From JAWVZB01 sp033722375 (GTDB lineage Bacteria > Actinomycetota > Nitriliruptoria > Nitriliruptorales > Nitriliruptoraceae), in assembly GCA_033722375.1 (NCBI GenBank), contig JAWVZB010000047.1, positions 1 to 24,344 on the forward strand: 24,344 nt of DNA. The letters run 5' to 3'. How positions within the stretch are numbered: the stretch's first letter is position 1; each line of letters starts with the position of its first letter. The notes beneath the pieces were generated by a model. The model was not told where the DNA came from, did not search any database, and saw only the letters and a list, made by a program, of their open reading frames with translations. A program made the position numbers and the translations under genes. This document shows positions 1 through 7,986 of this stretch, in pieces.

Positions 1-407
1 ATCCGCCCATCCAGCGTGGCGCGGTCGGCACGCGACAACTTTGCGGCTTGCAGACAGATGTTTCGCACCTGCCCCCACGACACCTCACCCGCCTCGAAGA
101 GCGTGATCAGTTGGGGCATGTCACGCAGCACGTCCGCCGAGGTCAGCAGGGTCGCCCGGTCGGAGCCGATCAGCCGGCACACGTTGGTCAAGAAGGTGTC
201 GAGCGGCAGCCCCTCCACCGCCTCACACACCCCGCTGCCGATCACCTCACCCAGGAGCCGCACCGTCCTGGCCAGGAACCGCTCGGAGGCTTCGAAACAC
301 TCCACCACCGAAGCGAGCTTGGCAGCACCGTCCGCCAGCGACGGCACCGGAGCCGGCACGTCCGTCGGTCCGTTGGCAGTGGGGGTGGGGGTGGAGTTCG
401 AGCGCAT
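1..407 (-). CDS. DUF222/HNH endonuclease-type (13E12 family) protein, N-terminal part, cut by window edge
   Basis: The reverse strand is open from an ATG at 407 to the left edge, giving about 135 residues. They begin MRSNSTPTPTANGP, followed by segments such as SLADGAAKLASVVECFEASE, FLTNVCRLIGSDRATLL, ADVLRDMPQLITLFEAGEV and SWGQVRNICLQAAKLSRADR. This is the helical DUF222 pattern found at the N-terminus of actinobacterial 13E12-repeat proteins, many of which end in an HNH nuclease domain. The nuclease end lies outside the window, so its presence is not shown. An in-frame GTG two codons upstream is an alternative start, and no strong ribosome binding site precedes either. The gene diverges from the histidine kinase at 553. 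A plus-strand reading frame across the same bases gives no recognisable protein. The family is multicopy in many actinobacteria and its cellular role is not settled. Confidence 0.75.
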   Translation of the reverse strand, partial: MRSNSTPTPTANGPTDVPAPVPSLADGAAKLASVVECFEASERFLARTVRLLGEVIGSGVCEAVEGLPLDTFLTNVCRLIGSDRATLLTSADVLRDMPQLITLFEAGEVSWGQVRNICLQAAKLSRADRATLDGR

Positions 408-552
408 GACCACACCGTACGTGGGGGGTGTGACATCCACCGAACAGACGTTCGCCCACCTGTGGACAACCTTGCCTGGCGCGTCTGGGGGTGGGGATAG
501 CCCCACGGGCGTGTTCAGGTTGTCCCCCTTCCGGCATCTGCCCGCAGACGGC

Positions 553-2772
553 ATGGTGGAGGTATCAAGGGAGACGGAGGTCGTCATCAGCGGGACCACG
601 GCGGGGCGTCGGGCCGACGGTTCGGAGGTGGCGGAAGCGGGTGCGGCTCGGCCGGCCGGCGGCACAGAACGCGACGGCCGGCACCCGGTCGTGCCGTGGG
701 TCCTGTGGGGGGTGGCAGTGCTGCTGGCCACTGCGGGGCTGGTGTTCAGGGAGCTGACGCCGGGCCTCTCCAGCCCGTTCGGGATACGCGGCGAGTCGTC
801 GGAGGCGCTGGTGTTCGTCGTCGCGCTGGGTGGGATGGGCGCGCTGATCATCGCCCGGAAAGGGGTCCTGATCGGCTGGCTCTTGCTCGGATTCGGGGCA
901 GTCGCGGCCTGGGGCAGTGCTGCGAACAACTACGCCGATTACGTGGCGACCACGGGGTCGGGTCCGGGGTGGGCGGTGGCGGCGTGGCTGGGGTTCTGGC
1001 CGTTCGCCGTGCAGTTGGGGCTGCTGGCGTGGCTGTTCTACACCTTCCCGGACGGTCGGTTGCCCTCGCCGCGCTGGCGGTGGCCGGCGAGAGTGACCGC
1101 CGGGGCGGTGGCCTTCCTGCTGGCGTTCGTGCCATGGCGTCCGGGTCCGTTCGACGACACGGAACCGGTCTCGGAGCTCAACCCGGTGAACCCCTTCGGA
1201 TGGGAGGCGATGCCGGCGTGGCTCGCGGAGGCGACCAACGCGGCCTTCGGGGTGCTGGTTCTGGCCGGTCTGGTTGGTGGGGCGGTGTCGTTGGTGTTCC
1301 GCTACCGGAGGGCGTCGGGGGAGCGCCGTTACCAGATCAAATGGCTGGCGTACGTTGCAGTGGTTGGGATGTCGCTGTTCGCCACCGGCTCGGCCCTGGG
1401 GGTCCTGGATGCCGAGGGGATCGTGGCGGTCCCGGAGCTGGCGATATCCACCGTCACCGGTCTCGCGCTGATCAGCGGGCTGGGGTTCCCCGTCGCGATC
1501 GGCCTGGCGGTGTTCAAGTACCGGCTGTACGACATCGACGTCGTCATCTCCAAGACGTTGATCTTCGCCGGGCTGGCCGCGTTCATCGGGGTCGTGTACG
1601 TCGCGATCGTCGCCGGTGTGGGAGCGGTGATCGGCAGCGGCGAGGATCGCAGCGTGGTGCTGCCGGTCCTGGCCACGGCGGTGGTGGGGGTGGCGTTCCA
1701 CCGGGTGCGGCTGGGGTTGACAGCCGCCGCGAACCGGCTGGTGTTCGGCGACCGGGCGAGCCCCTACGAGGTGCTGTCTCGGTTCTCGGCACAGCTCAGC
1801 GAGACGGTTGCCAGCGACGAGGCGTTGCAGCAACTGGCCTCGCTCCTGGCCGACGGCACCGGGGGCCGGGCGACCGTGTCGATGCGGATCGGTGACGATC
1901 TGCGTCCGGTCGCCGAGGCGGGGGCCACCGACGATGCGGCGGCGGCTTCCTACGAGGCGGAGGTCACCCACGATGGCCAGTCCATGGGGCGGCTGGCGAT
2001 CACCAAGCAGCGGGGCGAGGCGTTGACCGCGCAGGATCGCCGGCTCGTCGATGATCTCGCGGCCCAGGCGGGGTTGCTGCTTCGCAACGTTCGTCTGACC
2101 GAGGAGCTGAAGCAGAAGGTCCTGGACCTGCGGGACTCGCGACAGCGCCTGGTGTCGGCGCAGGACGCGGAGCGGCGCCGCCTCGAGCGCGATCTCCACG
2201 ACGGTGCACAGCAGCAGATCGTGGCCATCAAGATGAAGCTGGGGGTGGCAGCGACGTTGGCCGAGCGAGAAGAGGCCCACAAGACGGCCGAGCTGGTCGA
2301 GCAGCTGGCGGACGAGACGGACGACGCCGTACAGACACTGCGGGAGCTGGCGCACGGGATCTACCCGCCGCTGCTGGCTTCCGAGGGGCTGCCGGGAGCG
2401 TTGCGGAGCCAGGCTCGGAAGGCCGCGGTACCAGTGGAGGTCACGGCCAGATCGGTCGGCCGGTACGACCAGGACGTCGAGGCTGCGATCTACTTCTGCG
2501 TGCTCGAGGCGCTCCAGAACGCCGCCAAGTACGGCGACCCCGACCATGTCCAGATCCAGCTCGTCGAGGACGAGGGTCAGCTGGTGTTCGTGGTCGCCGA
2601 CGACGGGGCGGGCTTCAACCCCGACATCACCACACCGGGGCACGGCATGACCAACATGGCCGATCGACTGGATGCGCTCGGTGGGAGCTTCGCGGTGAGC
2701 TCCGCCCCCGGCGAGGGCACCACGGTCACCGGTCAGCTCCCGGTCGCGGACGCCGCTGCGTCCCGCACCTGA
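553..2772 (+). CDS. Orphan multi-pass membrane sensor histidine kinase (HisKA_3/NarL type)
   Basis: A 739-residue kinase. The first ~400 residues hold eight or more hydrophobic segments, including the FPDGRLPSPRWR loop common in actinobacterial 7TM-like kinases. A GAF-like region follows at roughly 400-520. The dimerisation/phosphoacceptor helix reads AERRRLERDLHDGAQQQ, with the phospho-accepting His at 549. A HATPase_c domain has the N box (EALQNAAKYG, Asn about 656), DDGAGF and GHGMTNMADRL motifs. Such kinases normally phosphorylate a LuxR/NarL response regulator, but none lies within the window on either side, so it is an orphan here. The ATG at 553 is chosen because the plus-strand frame upstream covers the reverse-strand DUF222 gene and encodes nothing recognisable. 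No good ribosome binding site precedes it, and GTG 556 is possible. The ligand is unknown. Confidence 0.88.
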   Translation: MVEVSRETEVVISGTTAGRRADGSEVAEAGAARPAGGTERDGRHPVVPWVLWGVAVLLATAGLVFRELTPGLSSPFGIRGESSEALVFVVALGGMGALIIARKGVLIGWLLLGFGAVAAWGSAANNYADYVATTGSGPGWAVAAWLGFWPFAVQLGLLAWLFYTFPDGRLPSPRWRWPARVTAGAVAFLLAFVPWRPGPFDDTEPVSELNPVNPFGWEAMPAWLAEATNAAFGVLVLAGLVGGAVSLVFRYRRASGERRYQIKWLAYVAVVGMSLFATGSALGVLDAEGIVAVPELAISTVTGLALISGLGFPVAIGLAVFKYRLYDIDVVISKTLIFAGLAAFIGVVYVAIVAGVGAVIGSGEDRSVVLPVLATAVVGVAFHRVRLGLTAAANRLVFGDRASPYEVLSRFSAQLSETVASDEALQQLASLLADGTGGRATVSMRIGDDLRPVAEAGATDDAAAASYEAEVTHDGQSMGRLAITKQRGEALTAQDRRLVDDLAAQAGLLLRNVRLTEELKQKVLDLRDSRQRLVSAQDAERRRLERDLHDGAQQQIVAIKMKLGVAATLAEREEAHKTAELVEQLADETDDAVQTLRELAHGIYPPLLASEGLPGALRSQARKAAVPVEVTARSVGRYDQDVEAAIYFCVLEALQNAAKYGDPDHVQIQLVEDEGQLVFVVADDGAGFNPDITTPGHGMTNMADRLDALGGSFAVSSAPGEGTTVTGQLPVADAAASRT

Positions 2773-2778
2773 CCGGCG

Positions 2779-3780
2779 TCAGCCGACCTCGGCGCGCACC
2801 CGCCGTCGGGCGGTGGCGATCGCCACACCCACGAGCACGAGTGGCGCCCCGACCCAGAACAACGGGGCCGGGAGCTCGTCGAGCAGGAGCCACGCGAGGA
2901 GTGTGGCCCCGACCGGCTCCGCCAGGACCACGATCGCGACCACGGTCGCGGAGACGCTCGACAGTAGGGTGTTGAAGACGGTGTGTCCGAGGAGCTGCGG
3001 CCCGACGATCAGCCCGACGATCGCGAGCCACACGGGGGCCTCGTAGCCCCACAGGTCGGCCCCGGTCGCGAGACACAGCACCAGCAGGATCGCCGCCGAC
3101 CAGCCGTAGACGATGGAGGCGTAGGTCGTGACCGCCAGGCGGCGGCGCAGATGACGGCCGATCAGCAGGTATCCGGTGACGGCCAGCGCCCCGCCGAACG
3201 CGAGTGCGTCGCCGGCCAGGGCCCGCGGACCGAGATCGATGTCTGCGGCGTCGGCGAACCCGATCGTCACCGCCCCGACGATGGTGATCGCCATCCCGAT
3301 CCAGGTCTTGCGCGTGGTGCGCTCGCCGAGGAACCACCAGCCGCCGAGCGCCACGAAGATCGGCGACATGGTCACGAGCGTCACGGAGGACGCGACGGTC
3401 GTCAGGGCGAGGGACCACAGCCACATCGCGAAGTGCGCCGCCAGGAAGGCACCGGAGGCAGCCAGCAGCCGCTTCTCGGAGCGGCTCAGCGGCTCGGCTG
3501 CCTGCCGCTGGTGCCGTACCGCGAACGGGACCAGGGCCAGCGACCCCCCGAGGGTGCGCCAGAACGCCACCGCCAACGGGGTGGCGTGCCCGTCGGCGAC
3601 CTGCGTGATGCCGGCGTCCTCGCCGATCGCGAACCGGATGAGGATCGCAGCGGACGACACCGCGAGGACACCGACGACGAGGCCGGTGGCGATCTGGGGG
3701 CGGGTGTAGGTGCGCAGGGTGGGTCTCGCTGCGGGGACGTGGCGCGAGCGTAGGGACGGGCCGGCGCCTGCAGCCGACAC
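2779..3780 (-). CDS. EamA/DMT-superfamily transporter (RhaT-like)
   Basis: A 333-residue membrane protein with about ten hydrophobic segments in two homologous EamA halves. Examples are VVGVLAVSSAAILIRFAIG, AVAFWRTLGGSLALVPFAV and LVTMSPIFVALGGWWFLGER in the first half, and ALAFGGALAVTGYLLIGR and VVAIVVLAEPVGATLLAWLL in the second. Family members export metabolites, amino acids or drugs; the substrate cannot be read from sequence. The frame is open back to 3906, but that would overlap the divergent gene at 3805. GTG 3780 gives a normal family length and leaves 24 bases between the divergent starts, although its ribosome binding site is weak. Its 3' end lies 6 bases from the end of the kinase gene, with no obvious hairpin between them. 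Confidence 0.85.
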   Translation of the reverse strand: MSAAGAGPSLRSRHVPAARPTLRTYTRPQIATGLVVGVLAVSSAAILIRFAIGEDAGITQVADGHATPLAVAFWRTLGGSLALVPFAVRHQRQAAEPLSRSEKRLLAASGAFLAAHFAMWLWSLALTTVASSVTLVTMSPIFVALGGWWFLGERTTRKTWIGMAITIVGAVTIGFADAADIDLGPRALAGDALAFGGALAVTGYLLIGRHLRRRLAVTTYASIVYGWSAAILLVLCLATGADLWGYEAPVWLAIVGLIVGPQLLGHTVFNTLLSSVSATVVAIVVLAEPVGATLLAWLLLDELPAPLFWVGAPLVLVGVAIATARRRVRAEVG

Positions 3781-3804
3781 CCTGGCACTGGTACCAACGG
3801 AGCC

Positions 3805-4446
3805 ATGGGTGACCGGTTCTTCAAGCTCCTCCTCGACCCCGAGCGCCTCGCCGTGGTGGGGGCGGTGGCCACCGAACGTCGCACCGTCGAGGACATCGTC
3901 GAGCACACCGGGATCGACCGGCGGGTCGTGCTAGAGACCATCGCGGCGCTGGTGGACGGTCACCTGGCCACCGAGGAAGAGGACGGCTACCAGCTCGATC
4001 GCCAGGCCCTCGTGGAGGTGGCGCAACGACTGCCGCAACCTGCTCCAGCCGCTGGAGCCGTGTTCCACGGCATGACCGAGGCGGAACGGGAGATCCTGAG
4101 CCGGTTCTTCCGCGGTGAGGAGCTCGTCGAGATCCCGGCGTCCCGCAGCAAGCGCCAGGTCGTCCTGGAGCGGGTCGCCTTGGAGTTCGAGCCCGGCCGC
4201 CGCTACACCGAACCCGAGGTCAACATGATCGTGGGCGGGTTCCACGACGACCACGCTTCGCTCCGGCGCCACCTCGTCGACGAGGGACTCCTCGATCGCG
4301 AGGCGGTGTCCAGCGACGACACGACGACACGGATCGAGTACTGGCGCTCCGGTGGACGGGTACTGGTCCACGATGGCTCCGACGACGAACCACACCACAC
4401 ACGAACCGACGACCCAGAACCGACCGACGCGAAGGAACACGAGTGA
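3805..4446 (+). CDS. Winged-helix DUF2087 domain transcriptional regulator
   Basis: A 213-residue protein. Residues 1-75 resemble an ArsR-like winged helix (LLDPERLAVVGAVATERRT, DIVEHTGIDRRVVLETIAAL). Residues 88-185 match DUF2087: TEAEREILSRFFRGEELVEI, RQVVLERVALEFEPGRRYTE, PEVNMIVGGFHDDHASLRRH, LVDEGLLDRE and a terminal YWR. The last 25 residues are acidic, His/Thr-rich and probably disordered. DUF2087 is usually attached to DNA-binding domains in actinobacteria and firmicutes; the effector is unknown. Its stop overlaps the GTG of the aldo/keto reductase by four bases, so it probably regulates, or is made together with, the two enzymes that follow. The start has GGAG two bases upstream of the ATG, an unusually short spacing. 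Confidence 0.8.
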   Translation: MGDRFFKLLLDPERLAVVGAVATERRTVEDIVEHTGIDRRVVLETIAALVDGHLATEEEDGYQLDRQALVEVAQRLPQPAPAAGAVFHGMTEAEREILSRFFRGEELVEIPASRSKRQVVLERVALEFEPGRRYTEPEVNMIVGGFHDDHASLRRHLVDEGLLDREAVSSDDTTTRIEYWRSGGRVLVHDGSDDEPHHTRTDDPEPTDAKEHE

Positions 4447-5297
4447 CGACCACGGCGGAAGCATCCGGAACAATGACCATCGGCGACCACGAGGTCCGAC
4501 GCATGGGCTTCGGGGCCATGCGCATCGTCGGGGACGGGGTCTGGGGGCCACCCGAGGACCGCGACGCGATGGTGCGCCTGGTCCGCAAGGTCGTCGACCT
4601 CGGCGTGAACCTGATCGACACGGCCGACTCCTACGGTCCCGATATCTCCGAGGAGATCATCGCCGAGGCGCTCCACCCCTACGACGACGACCTGCTGATC
4701 GCCACCAAGGCCGGGTTCATCCGCACGGGCCCGGGCGAGTGGCGCGTCGACGGCGACCCCGACCGTCTCCGGCGTGCCGTCGAGGGCAGCCTGGAGCGGC
4801 TCCGCGTCGACACGATCGACCTGCTCCAGCTCCACCGGATCGACGACGACTACCCGGTGGAGGACCAGATCGGGGCGCTCACCGACCTGCGTGATCAGGG
4901 CAAGGTCCGCCACATCGGGCTGTCCGAGGTCAGCGTCGAGCAGCTCGACGAGGTACGGAGCATCACCGAGGTCGTGAGCGTCCAGAACCGTTACAACTTC
5001 GCTTTCCGAAAGTGGGACGACGTGGTGGACGCCTGCGAGGACGCCGGGATCGCGTTCCTGCCCTGGCGACCGGTCATCGGCGGCAACGACATCGACGACG
5101 GGGGAGTGGTCGCCGACATCGCCGAGGCGCACGACGCCACCCCCTACCAGATCGCCCTGGCCTGGCTGCTCCACCGCTCGCCGGTGGTCTGCCCGATCCC
5201 GGGCACCTCGTCCGAGACGCACCTCGAAGAGAACGTCGCCGCGTCGGACATCGATCTCGACGAGGACGAGATGGCCCGTCTCGACGAGGTGGCGTGA
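4443..5297 (+). CDS. Aldo/keto reductase
   Basis: A 284-residue NADPH-dependent oxidoreductase of the aldo/keto reductase TIM-barrel superfamily. The catalytic tetrad is visible: Asp59 and Tyr64 (NLIDTADSYG), Lys89 (IATKAGF) and His131 (LLQLHRID). The family signatures GFGAMR, LRRAVEGSLERLRVDTIDLL and the C-terminal cofactor-binding PIPGTSSETHLEENVAA are present. The native substrate (aldehyde, ketone or sugar) cannot be predicted. The GTG at 4443 overlaps the regulator's stop (GTGA) and has AAGGAA upstream; an ATG at codon 11 is a less likely start. Its own stop overlaps the next gene's GTG in the same way, so all three genes are probably translationally coupled. Confidence 0.93.
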   Translation: MTTTAEASGTMTIGDHEVRRMGFGAMRIVGDGVWGPPEDRDAMVRLVRKVVDLGVNLIDTADSYGPDISEEIIAEALHPYDDDLLIATKAGFIRTGPGEWRVDGDPDRLRRAVEGSLERLRVDTIDLLQLHRIDDDYPVEDQIGALTDLRDQGKVRHIGLSEVSVEQLDEVRSITEVVSVQNRYNFAFRKWDDVVDACEDAGIAFLPWRPVIGGNDIDDGGVVADIAEAHDATPYQIALAWLLHRSPVVCPIPGTSSETHLEENVAASDIDLDEDEMARLDEVA

Positions 5298-6031
5298 CGG
5301 TCCGGGTGGAGCTGCTCTCCCTCAACCTGTGGAACCTCAACGAGCCGCTCGACGAGCGCATGGAGCGCGCCAGGGCCTGGGTCGCGGACGAGACGCCCGA
5401 CCTGCTCGTGCTCCAGGAGGTCAGCACCCTCCCCAACACGGGGCGCACCCAGGCGCACGAGCTCGCGGACGCCGCAGGTCACGACCACGTCCACTTCCAG
5501 CGCTCGTGGCACGGCCGGAACCGGGATCAGGGGCTCGCGATCACGTCCGTCGACCCCCTCGCCCCGCTGGACGTCGTGGAGCTGCCGGAGGTCGAGGGCG
5601 ACGAGCTGCGCATCCTCCAGCAGGTCGAGGCCGAGACAGCGGCCGGGCCGCTGCGCGTCGCCAACACCCACCTGGCCTGGCGCCCCGACGACATGCCCGG
5701 GCGGATCCGCCAGGCAGCCGTGCTCGCTCGGGAGCTCGCCGACTGCCCCGTCCCCGTCGTCCTCGCCGGCGACCTCAACGACGTGCACGGCAGCTCACCG
5801 CTGCTCGAGCTGGAGGACACCGCTGGCCTCCGGGACGTGTGCAGGAGCGATCGTCCGACGTTCGCGTCCGAGAACCCCTGGACCTGGCAGGTGTCGCTGA
5901 TGGACCGCCGCATCGACCATGTCCTGGTGCGCGACCTGCAGGCCGCGAGCTCCGAGGTCGTCCTGACCGGCCAGGACGCCCCGCCCGTCTCCGACCACTA
6001 CGGCGTGCGGTGCGTCGTCGAGGTCACCTGA
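5294..6031 (+). CDS. Endonuclease/exonuclease/phosphatase (EEP) family metal-dependent hydrolase
   Basis: A 245-residue protein with the complete EEP active-site series: Asn11 (LNLWNL), Glu42 (LLVLQE), His126 (ANTHLAW), Asp160 and Asn162 (AGDLND), an RRIDHVLV strand at 206-212, and the C-terminal SDHYGV (Asp234, His235). These residues bind Mg2+ and hydrolyse a phosphodiester or phosphomonoester. Family members include ExoIII/APE nucleases, sphingomyelinases, inositol phosphatases and cyclic-phosphodiester enzymes, and the substrate here is open. There is no signal peptide, so it is likely cytoplasmic. GTG 5294 overlaps the AKR stop (GTGA). The 3' end overlaps the convergent arsenate reductase gene by 8 bases. 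Confidence 0.88.
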   Translation: MTVRVELLSLNLWNLNEPLDERMERARAWVADETPDLLVLQEVSTLPNTGRTQAHELADAAGHDHVHFQRSWHGRNRDQGLAITSVDPLAPLDVVELPEVEGDELRILQQVEAETAAGPLRVANTHLAWRPDDMPGRIRQAAVLARELADCPVPVVLAGDLNDVHGSSPLLELEDTAGLRDVCRSDRPTFASENPWTWQVSLMDRRIDHVLVRDLQAASSEVVLTGQDAPPVSDHYGVRCVVEVT

Positions 6032-6437
6032 CCGGCTCGACGCCGAGCTCGGCCATGAGCCCGCGCACGCGACGCTCGATCTCGTCGCGGACGGGGCGGA
6101 CGTCCTCGACCGGCTGCCCGGCGGGATCCTCGAGCTCCCAGTCGAGGTAGCGGGTGCCGGGCACGACCGGGCACTCGTCGCCGCACCCCATCGTGACCAC
6201 CACGTCGGCAGCCTGGAGCGTCTCGACGTCCCACCGGCGCGGCGACCGTCCGGTGATGTCGATGCCGACCTCGCGCATCGCCTCGACGGCTGCGGGGTTC
6301 ACCTCGTCCGCGGGGGCGGAGCCGCCGGACAGGACGGTGATGCGTTCACCGGCGAGGTGGCGCATCCACCCGGCGGCCATCTGCGAACGTCCGGCGTTGT
6401 GGACGCACAGGAACGCGACCGTGGGGTGATCGTTCAT
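6024..6437 (-). CDS. arsC: ArsC-type arsenate reductase / low-molecular-weight phosphotyrosine phosphatase fold
   Basis: A 137-residue protein starting with the LMW-PTP P-loop CVHNAGRSQMA (nucleophile Cys11, Arg17), the signature of thioredoxin- or mycothiol-linked arsenate reductases. It continues with ADVVVTMGCGDECPVVPGTR (Cys85, Cys89) and YLDWELEDPAGQPVEDVR, which is typical of actinobacterial ArsC. The enzyme would reduce As(V) to As(III). No arsR, acr3/arsB or second ars gene is adjacent, so it is not in an ars operon here. GGAG six bases before the ATG supports the start. It lies 80 bases downstream of the SLT gene on the same strand. A protein-tyrosine phosphatase role is less likely given the extra cysteines. 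Confidence 0.87.
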   Translation of the reverse strand: MNDHPTVAFLCVHNAGRSQMAAGWMRHLAGERITVLSGGSAPADEVNPAAVEAMREVGIDITGRSPRRWDVETLQAADVVVTMGCGDECPVVPGTRYLDWELEDPAGQPVEDVRPVRDEIERRVRGLMAELGVEPVR

Positions 6438-6517
6438 GGCGTCTCCGAGGGGTGCCTCCGCTCAGGGAAGCAGATGTCGGCCCCCATGAGGCGCCGGTGT
6501 CGTCCGACCGGGCCCCG

Positions 6518-7777
6518 TCAGCCCGCCCCGAGGAGCCGCTCGTAGCGCTCGAGCACGGCCAGTACGTAGAGCTGGGTCTCGACGATGTCGGGGATCTGGT
6601 TCCCGGCCGCCTCGACGGCGCCGGGCCCGGCGTTGTAGGCAGCGAGCGCGAGGTCCGCGGTGCCGAACCTCGTGACCATGGCGCGGAGGTAGCGCGCCCC
6701 GCCGGCCAGGTTCTGAAGCGGATCCCAGGGATCCACCCCGAGGCTCTCCGCGGTCGCCGGCATGAGCTGGCTCAGCCCGATGGCTCCGGCACTGGACACG
6801 GCAGCTGGGTGGAAGTTCGACTCGGTCCACACGAGCGCAGCGAAGAGCCGGCCGTCGAGGCCGACGGCGCTCGCCGCGGCGTTGATCGCCGGTGCCCACT
6901 GGCGACCGTGGTTCGGCAGGCCCGCTGCCCACGCCGGCATGGGACCGTCGAAGGGGATGTCGAGCTGTTCCGTCAGGATGGCTTGGAACAGCTCGTCCGC
7001 CAGCTCTTCGACGCGCTCCTCGAGCCGCCTGATCAGGACCACCTGCGTGGCCCGGTCGGTGGCGATCGTCGCGAGGATCGAGGCCCGTTCCTGGCGTTCG
7101 CGCTCGACCTCGGCGACCAGTCGCTCCTGACGTGCGACGAGCTCCTCGATGCGCTCGACCTCGTCGGCGACGACCCGTCGCTCGCGCAACGTCACCCTGC
7201 GAGCGTCGGCGAACCGGGCGCGGGCATCGGCGGCCAGCTTGGCCAGCTCGATGTTGCTGCGGACGAGCTCCCGGTCGCGTTCGACGATCCCCTCGACGGT
7301 CCGGACCGTCACGGTGACGGAGTGCAGGTCCTTCGACCGGACGATGCCTTCGGCGAGGAGCTGGGCGGGGCGGGAGCTGCCGTGCTTGTAGATCTCGGTC
7401 ACGCGGGCGTCCAGCCGCTGCTGGTTGTCCTCCCAGGCGGTCACGTGGGCCCCGAGGTCGTCGGTCGCCGTCTGCAGTGCCGCCGCTGCCTCCCGCTCGC
7501 GCTGGTTGGCGTCTTCGAGCCGGTCCTGTGCTGCGGCGAGGTCGTCGCGGATGGCGGCGAGCTCGCCGGTGACGCGGGCGAGGCGCGTGTCGATCTCCTC
7601 GATGCGGGCGCGGGCGACGTCCAGCTCGTGCTCGAGCTGCTCGAGGTCGCGGCCCGCCTCCTCGAGCTGGTCGCGGGTCTCCTGGAGCTCCTCGAGCGGA
7701 TCCTCGGCCGCGTCGACGACCGCCACCGGCAGCAGCGAGCCCGCTGCGACGAGCAGCAACACCGCCCGGATCCGCAC
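6518..7777 (-). CDS. Secreted coiled-coil lytic transglycosylase (SLT domain)
   Basis: A 419-residue protein. Residues 1-23 form a signal peptide (MRIRAVLLLVAAGSLLPVAV, then VDAAED). Residues 25 to about 270 are almost entirely heptad-rich charged helix, broken near 130-160, resembling the coiled-coil half of PcsB/CwlO/RipC-type hydrolases. Residues 295-419 are a soluble-lytic-transglycosylase domain: catalytic Glu319 (VWTESNFHP), GLSQLMP at 334-340 and AAYNAGPGAV at 379-388. It should cleave the MurNAc-GlcNAc bond of peptidoglycan outside the membrane, with the coil probably restraining or docking the enzyme. In better-known proteins such coils carry NlpC/P60 or CHAP domains. The GTG start follows AGGAGG by only 3 bases. 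The Rpf gene lies upstream on the same strand but behind a hairpin, so the two are probably separate transcripts. Confidence 0.9.
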   Translation of the reverse strand: MRIRAVLLLVAAGSLLPVAVVDAAEDPLEELQETRDQLEEAGRDLEQLEHELDVARARIEEIDTRLARVTGELAAIRDDLAAAQDRLEDANQREREAAAALQTATDDLGAHVTAWEDNQQRLDARVTEIYKHGSSRPAQLLAEGIVRSKDLHSVTVTVRTVEGIVERDRELVRSNIELAKLAADARARFADARRVTLRERRVVADEVERIEELVARQERLVAEVERERQERASILATIATDRATQVVLIRRLEERVEELADELFQAILTEQLDIPFDGPMPAWAAGLPNHGRQWAPAINAAASAVGLDGRLFAALVWTESNFHPAAVSSAGAIGLSQLMPATAESLGVDPWDPLQNLAGGARYLRAMVTRFGTADLALAAYNAGPGAVEAAGNQIPDIVETQLYVLAVLERYERLLGAG

Positions 7778-7928
7778 GTGCCTCCTGTCGACGGCCTGAC
7801 CAGCTTGTCGGCAGCTCCGGCCCGGTTCTCAACCAACCCCCGCACGCCGATGGTCCGGCGATCGCCAGCGGACACGGTAGATCACTCCTTGCGATCTGGG
7901 GAGCAACAGCCCCACGACCCACAGCAGG

Positions 7929-7961
7929 AACGAGGCCCGGCCAGCGGGGCCGGGCCTCGTT
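7929..7961 (-). terminator. Strong hairpin downstream of the Rpf gene
   Basis: A perfect 14-bp stem (AACGAGGCCCGGCC paired with its complement at 7948-7961) encloses a 5-base loop. It sits 25 bases beyond the stop of the Rpf gene and about 150 bases before the start of the SLT gene on the same strand. There is no real T-run after it on the minus strand (TTCCTGCT), so it may be an intrinsic terminator of the GC-rich actinobacterial type or an RNA-stabilising 3' end. Confidence 0.7.
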
Positions 7962-7986
7962 CGGGCGGGGCGTTCAGGAGTGGGGG

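Noticed and set aside
16..552. Upstream extension of the histidine kinase frame
   Set aside because: It covers a reverse-strand DUF222 gene, and its translation is Ser/Arg-rich with no domain or membrane segment. ATG 553 precedes the first membrane helices.
565..2643. 692-residue reverse-strand open frame opposite the kinase
   Set aside because: It is Arg/Gln/His/Pro-rich with no known motif and is a typical GC-rich shadow of the kinase gene, which shows full domain conservation.
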